From the NCBI GenBank assembly GCA_007127625.1, contig SKYZ01000341.1, forward strand, positions 1 through 6,513: DNA of 6,513 bases, given 5' to 3'. A program made the translations under genes and the position numbers. This DNA comes from Aquisalimonas sp. GTDB taxonomy: Bacteria; Pseudomonadota; Gammaproteobacteria; Nitrococcales; Aquisalimonadaceae. The notes beneath the pieces were generated by a model. It was not told where the DNA came from and did no database searches. It was given only the letters and a program-made list of their open reading frames with translations. This document shows positions 5,371-6,513 of this stretch, piece after piece (the first letter of the stretch is position 1; every line of letters begins with the position of its first letter).

Positions 5371-5389
5371 ACCAATTGCGAGTATTGGT
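5371..5389. promoter_or_regulatory. Perfect dyad ACCAAT-N7-ATTGGT abutting the LysR start codon
   Basis: Two exact 6-base arms surround a 7-base centre, and the right arm ends one base before the ATG at 5391. LysR-type regulators bind interrupted dyads of this overall size and commonly repress their own genes. In RNA the same arms could form a hairpin covering the ribosome-binding region, where only a weak GAG (5380-5382) is visible. The exact T-N11-A LysR box is not met, so autoregulation is an inference from symmetry and position. Confidence 0.45.
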
Positions 5390-5390
5390 C

Positions 5391-6320
5391 ATGTTACGAC
5401 TCCCGTCCCTGACCTCACTGGCCTATTTCGAGGTCGCAGCACGAACCCGGAGCTTCGCTGCGGCGGCGAAAGAACTCAACGTAACACCGGCGGCGATCAG
5501 TCACCAGATCAAGGGACTCGAGGAGTATCTCGGTGTTGAATTGTTCGTCCGTCACCACCGACGGGTCAGCTTGACACCGGCGGCCCGTGAGGCGCTTCCG
5601 GACCTGCATGAGGGGTTTCAGGCCCTGGAAAACGCCGTGGAGAAGATTCGCTCCTACGGCGAAGAGCGTCTCATTGTCACCGTGTGCGCAGAGCCCCTGT
5701 TCGCGACCAAGTGGATCGTGCCGCGTTTGCACCGCTTTTACGCCATTTGTCCGGACGCCGAAGTGCGCCTGCAAGCAAGCCTGCAGACCGTGGACCGAGC
5801 CCGCGAGAGTGCATTTGGCGTGGCGGATCTAAAGCGCGCCGGCATCGACGTCTCCGTGCGGCTCGGCTATGGCAACTATGTCGACATCGAGCCGCAACGC
5901 CTGATGGGGCTGGAGCTGATACCGATGAGCGCACCCGAGCTGGCCTCCACTGTGACCGGCATCGACTCACTACGCGAGCTTCCATTGCTGTGTGATAGCA
6001 CCCTTGACCGCTTCGAAGAGACTTGCGGGTGGAAAGCGTGGTTCAGGCAGCACAGCTCCGAAGTGGGCGCTTTGCGGGAATTACGGTTTGGCAATGGGCT
6101 GCTTGCGCAAGAGGCGGCCGTAGCCGGTCAGGGCGTTCTTCTAGGCATTCAGGGTTTGCACCAGGCGGAGTTGAATGCCGGAAAGCTCGAGTTAGTGAGT
6201 GATATTCCGCTGAACTGTGAACAGGCGTACTACGTGGCCAGCGCGGGTCCCGACCTGGAGCGATCGATCGCAGGTCAGTTTCGAGAATGGTTGCTGGATG
6301 AGGCACACAAGCCTGCTTAA
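5391..6320 (+). CDS. GcvA-type LysR-family transcriptional regulator
   Basis: A 309-residue LysR-type regulator. Residues 4-63 form the winged helix-turn-helix: LPSLTSLAYFEVAARTRSF, AAAAKELNVTPAAISHQI (recognition helix about 32-40), LEEYLGVELFVRHHR and VSLTPAA. This pattern is the GcvA/AmpR-like branch. The linker helix covers about 65-92, and the effector-binding domain begins with LIVTVCAEPLFATKWIVPRL near 94 and ends with GQGVLLGIQGL and WLLDEA. The length is normal for the family. I chose the ATG at 5391 because homology begins there. An in-frame ATG at 5283 would add 36 residues not seen in the family and would place the dyad at 5371-5389 inside the gene. The ribosome site is weak. The gene lies 178 bases after the crotonase on the same strand, so it probably has its own promoter. 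It is a candidate regulator of the neighbouring OsmC or SQR operons; its effector is unknown. Confidence 0.9.
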   Translation: MLRLPSLTSLAYFEVAARTRSFAAAAKELNVTPAAISHQIKGLEEYLGVELFVRHHRRVSLTPAAREALPDLHEGFQALENAVEKIRSYGEERLIVTVCAEPLFATKWIVPRLHRFYAICPDAEVRLQASLQTVDRARESAFGVADLKRAGIDVSVRLGYGNYVDIEPQRLMGLELIPMSAPELASTVTGIDSLRELPLLCDSTLDRFEETCGWKAWFRQHSSEVGALRELRFGNGLLAQEAAVAGQGVLLGIQGLHQAELNAGKLELVSDIPLNCEQAYYVASAGPDLERSIAGQFREWLLDEAHKPA

Positions 6321-6513
6321 CTGCGCAACCTGAGGAATTGTATCATTCTCTAGGCAAAGCCAATGCTATGGCTGTGAAACACCCGGGGATTGGAAATTTT
6401 ACCGCTTTGAGCGGGCTTTCCCAGGGATGGGTAACCAGAGCTCCGGAAAGCGGGACGGAATACGTATGCTGGGTCGAGAGTCGCCGAGTGGCGTACTCAG
6501 TCAGTCAGCTCCG
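6321..6513. other. Non-coding tail after the LysR gene, no recognised gene
   Basis: This 193-base stretch contains two small hairpins: AGCCA-N6-TGGCT (6358-6373) and CCGCT-TTG-AGCGG (6402-6414). The second is followed by GCTTTCCC rather than a T run and could weakly terminate LysR transcription. A plus-strand frame from an ATG at 6427 stays open to the window edge for 29 codons (MGNQSSGKRDGIRMLG at its start), but it has no good ribosome site and no recognisable family. No tRNA-like fold was seen. Confidence 0.4.

Noticed and set aside
5283..5390. In-frame extension of the LysR gene from ATG 5283
   Set aside because: LysR homology begins at MLRLPSLTSL (5391). The 36 extra residues are not typical and would overlap the candidate promoter and dyad.
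6427..6513. Frame open to the right edge of the window
   Set aside because: Only 29 codons are visible, with no good ribosome site and no recognisable family, so it is not called as a gene.
1..6513. CRISPR array, tRNA/rRNA genes, insertion sequence or toxin-antitoxin pair
   Set aside because: I found no regularly spaced repeats, no cloverleaf-like segment, no transposase motif and no small overlapping gene pair of that type.

Overview
The window looks like a chromosomal segment of a GC-rich proteobacterium. The codon use, the strong AGGAG-type ribosome sites and the gene families (GcvA-like LysR regulator, NarL/FixJ response regulator, BCCT transporter remnant, sulfide:quinone-oxidoreductase-like flavoprotein) suggest a gammaproteobacterium. 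A sulfur-oxidising and/or salt-tolerant lineage would fit the flavoprotein plus BCCT remnant. This placement is an inference from gene content, not a phylogenetic result.

Layout. Bases 1-184 are a leader with a perfect dyad at 89-103. A NarL/FixJ-type response regulator follows (185-856, +) without a visible partner kinase. Bases 857-1712 hold no intact gene. On the minus strand they contain a clearly recognisable fragment of a BCCT-family compatible-solute transporter (about 925-1233) and, upstream of it, a possible tail of a universal stress protein (about 1326-1406), so the stretch looks like decaying sequence. A minus-strand pair comes next: an SQR-type FAD oxidoreductase (start at 3355, end at 2165) followed after 29 bases by a DUF1641 protein (2135 to 1713). 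A 579-base AT-richer intergenic region (3356-3934) with several inverted and direct repeats separates this pair from a plus-strand pair: an OsmC-family protein (3935-4384) and an ECHDC3-like crotonase (4412-5212). A GcvA-type LysR regulator follows (5391-6320, +), preceded by a short direct repeat and a perfect dyad directly at its start codon. Bases 6321-6513 contain no recognised gene.

How the genes may work together. The flavoprotein keeps the cysteines expected of a sulfide:quinone oxidoreductase, and DUF1641 proteins are known neighbours of this family. The divergent thiol-dependent OsmC protein and the crotonase fold protein, which lacks both classical catalytic glutamates, make a compact candidate module for sulfide/sulfane-sulfur or thiol-peroxide handling. 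The LysR protein is a plausible local regulator. The cooperation is inferred from arrangement only.

No CRISPR array, tRNA, rRNA, insertion sequence or phage gene was seen. The most interesting points are the divergent sulfur/thiol module, the non-canonical crotonase, and the dyads placed at the promoters of the flavoprotein and LysR genes.
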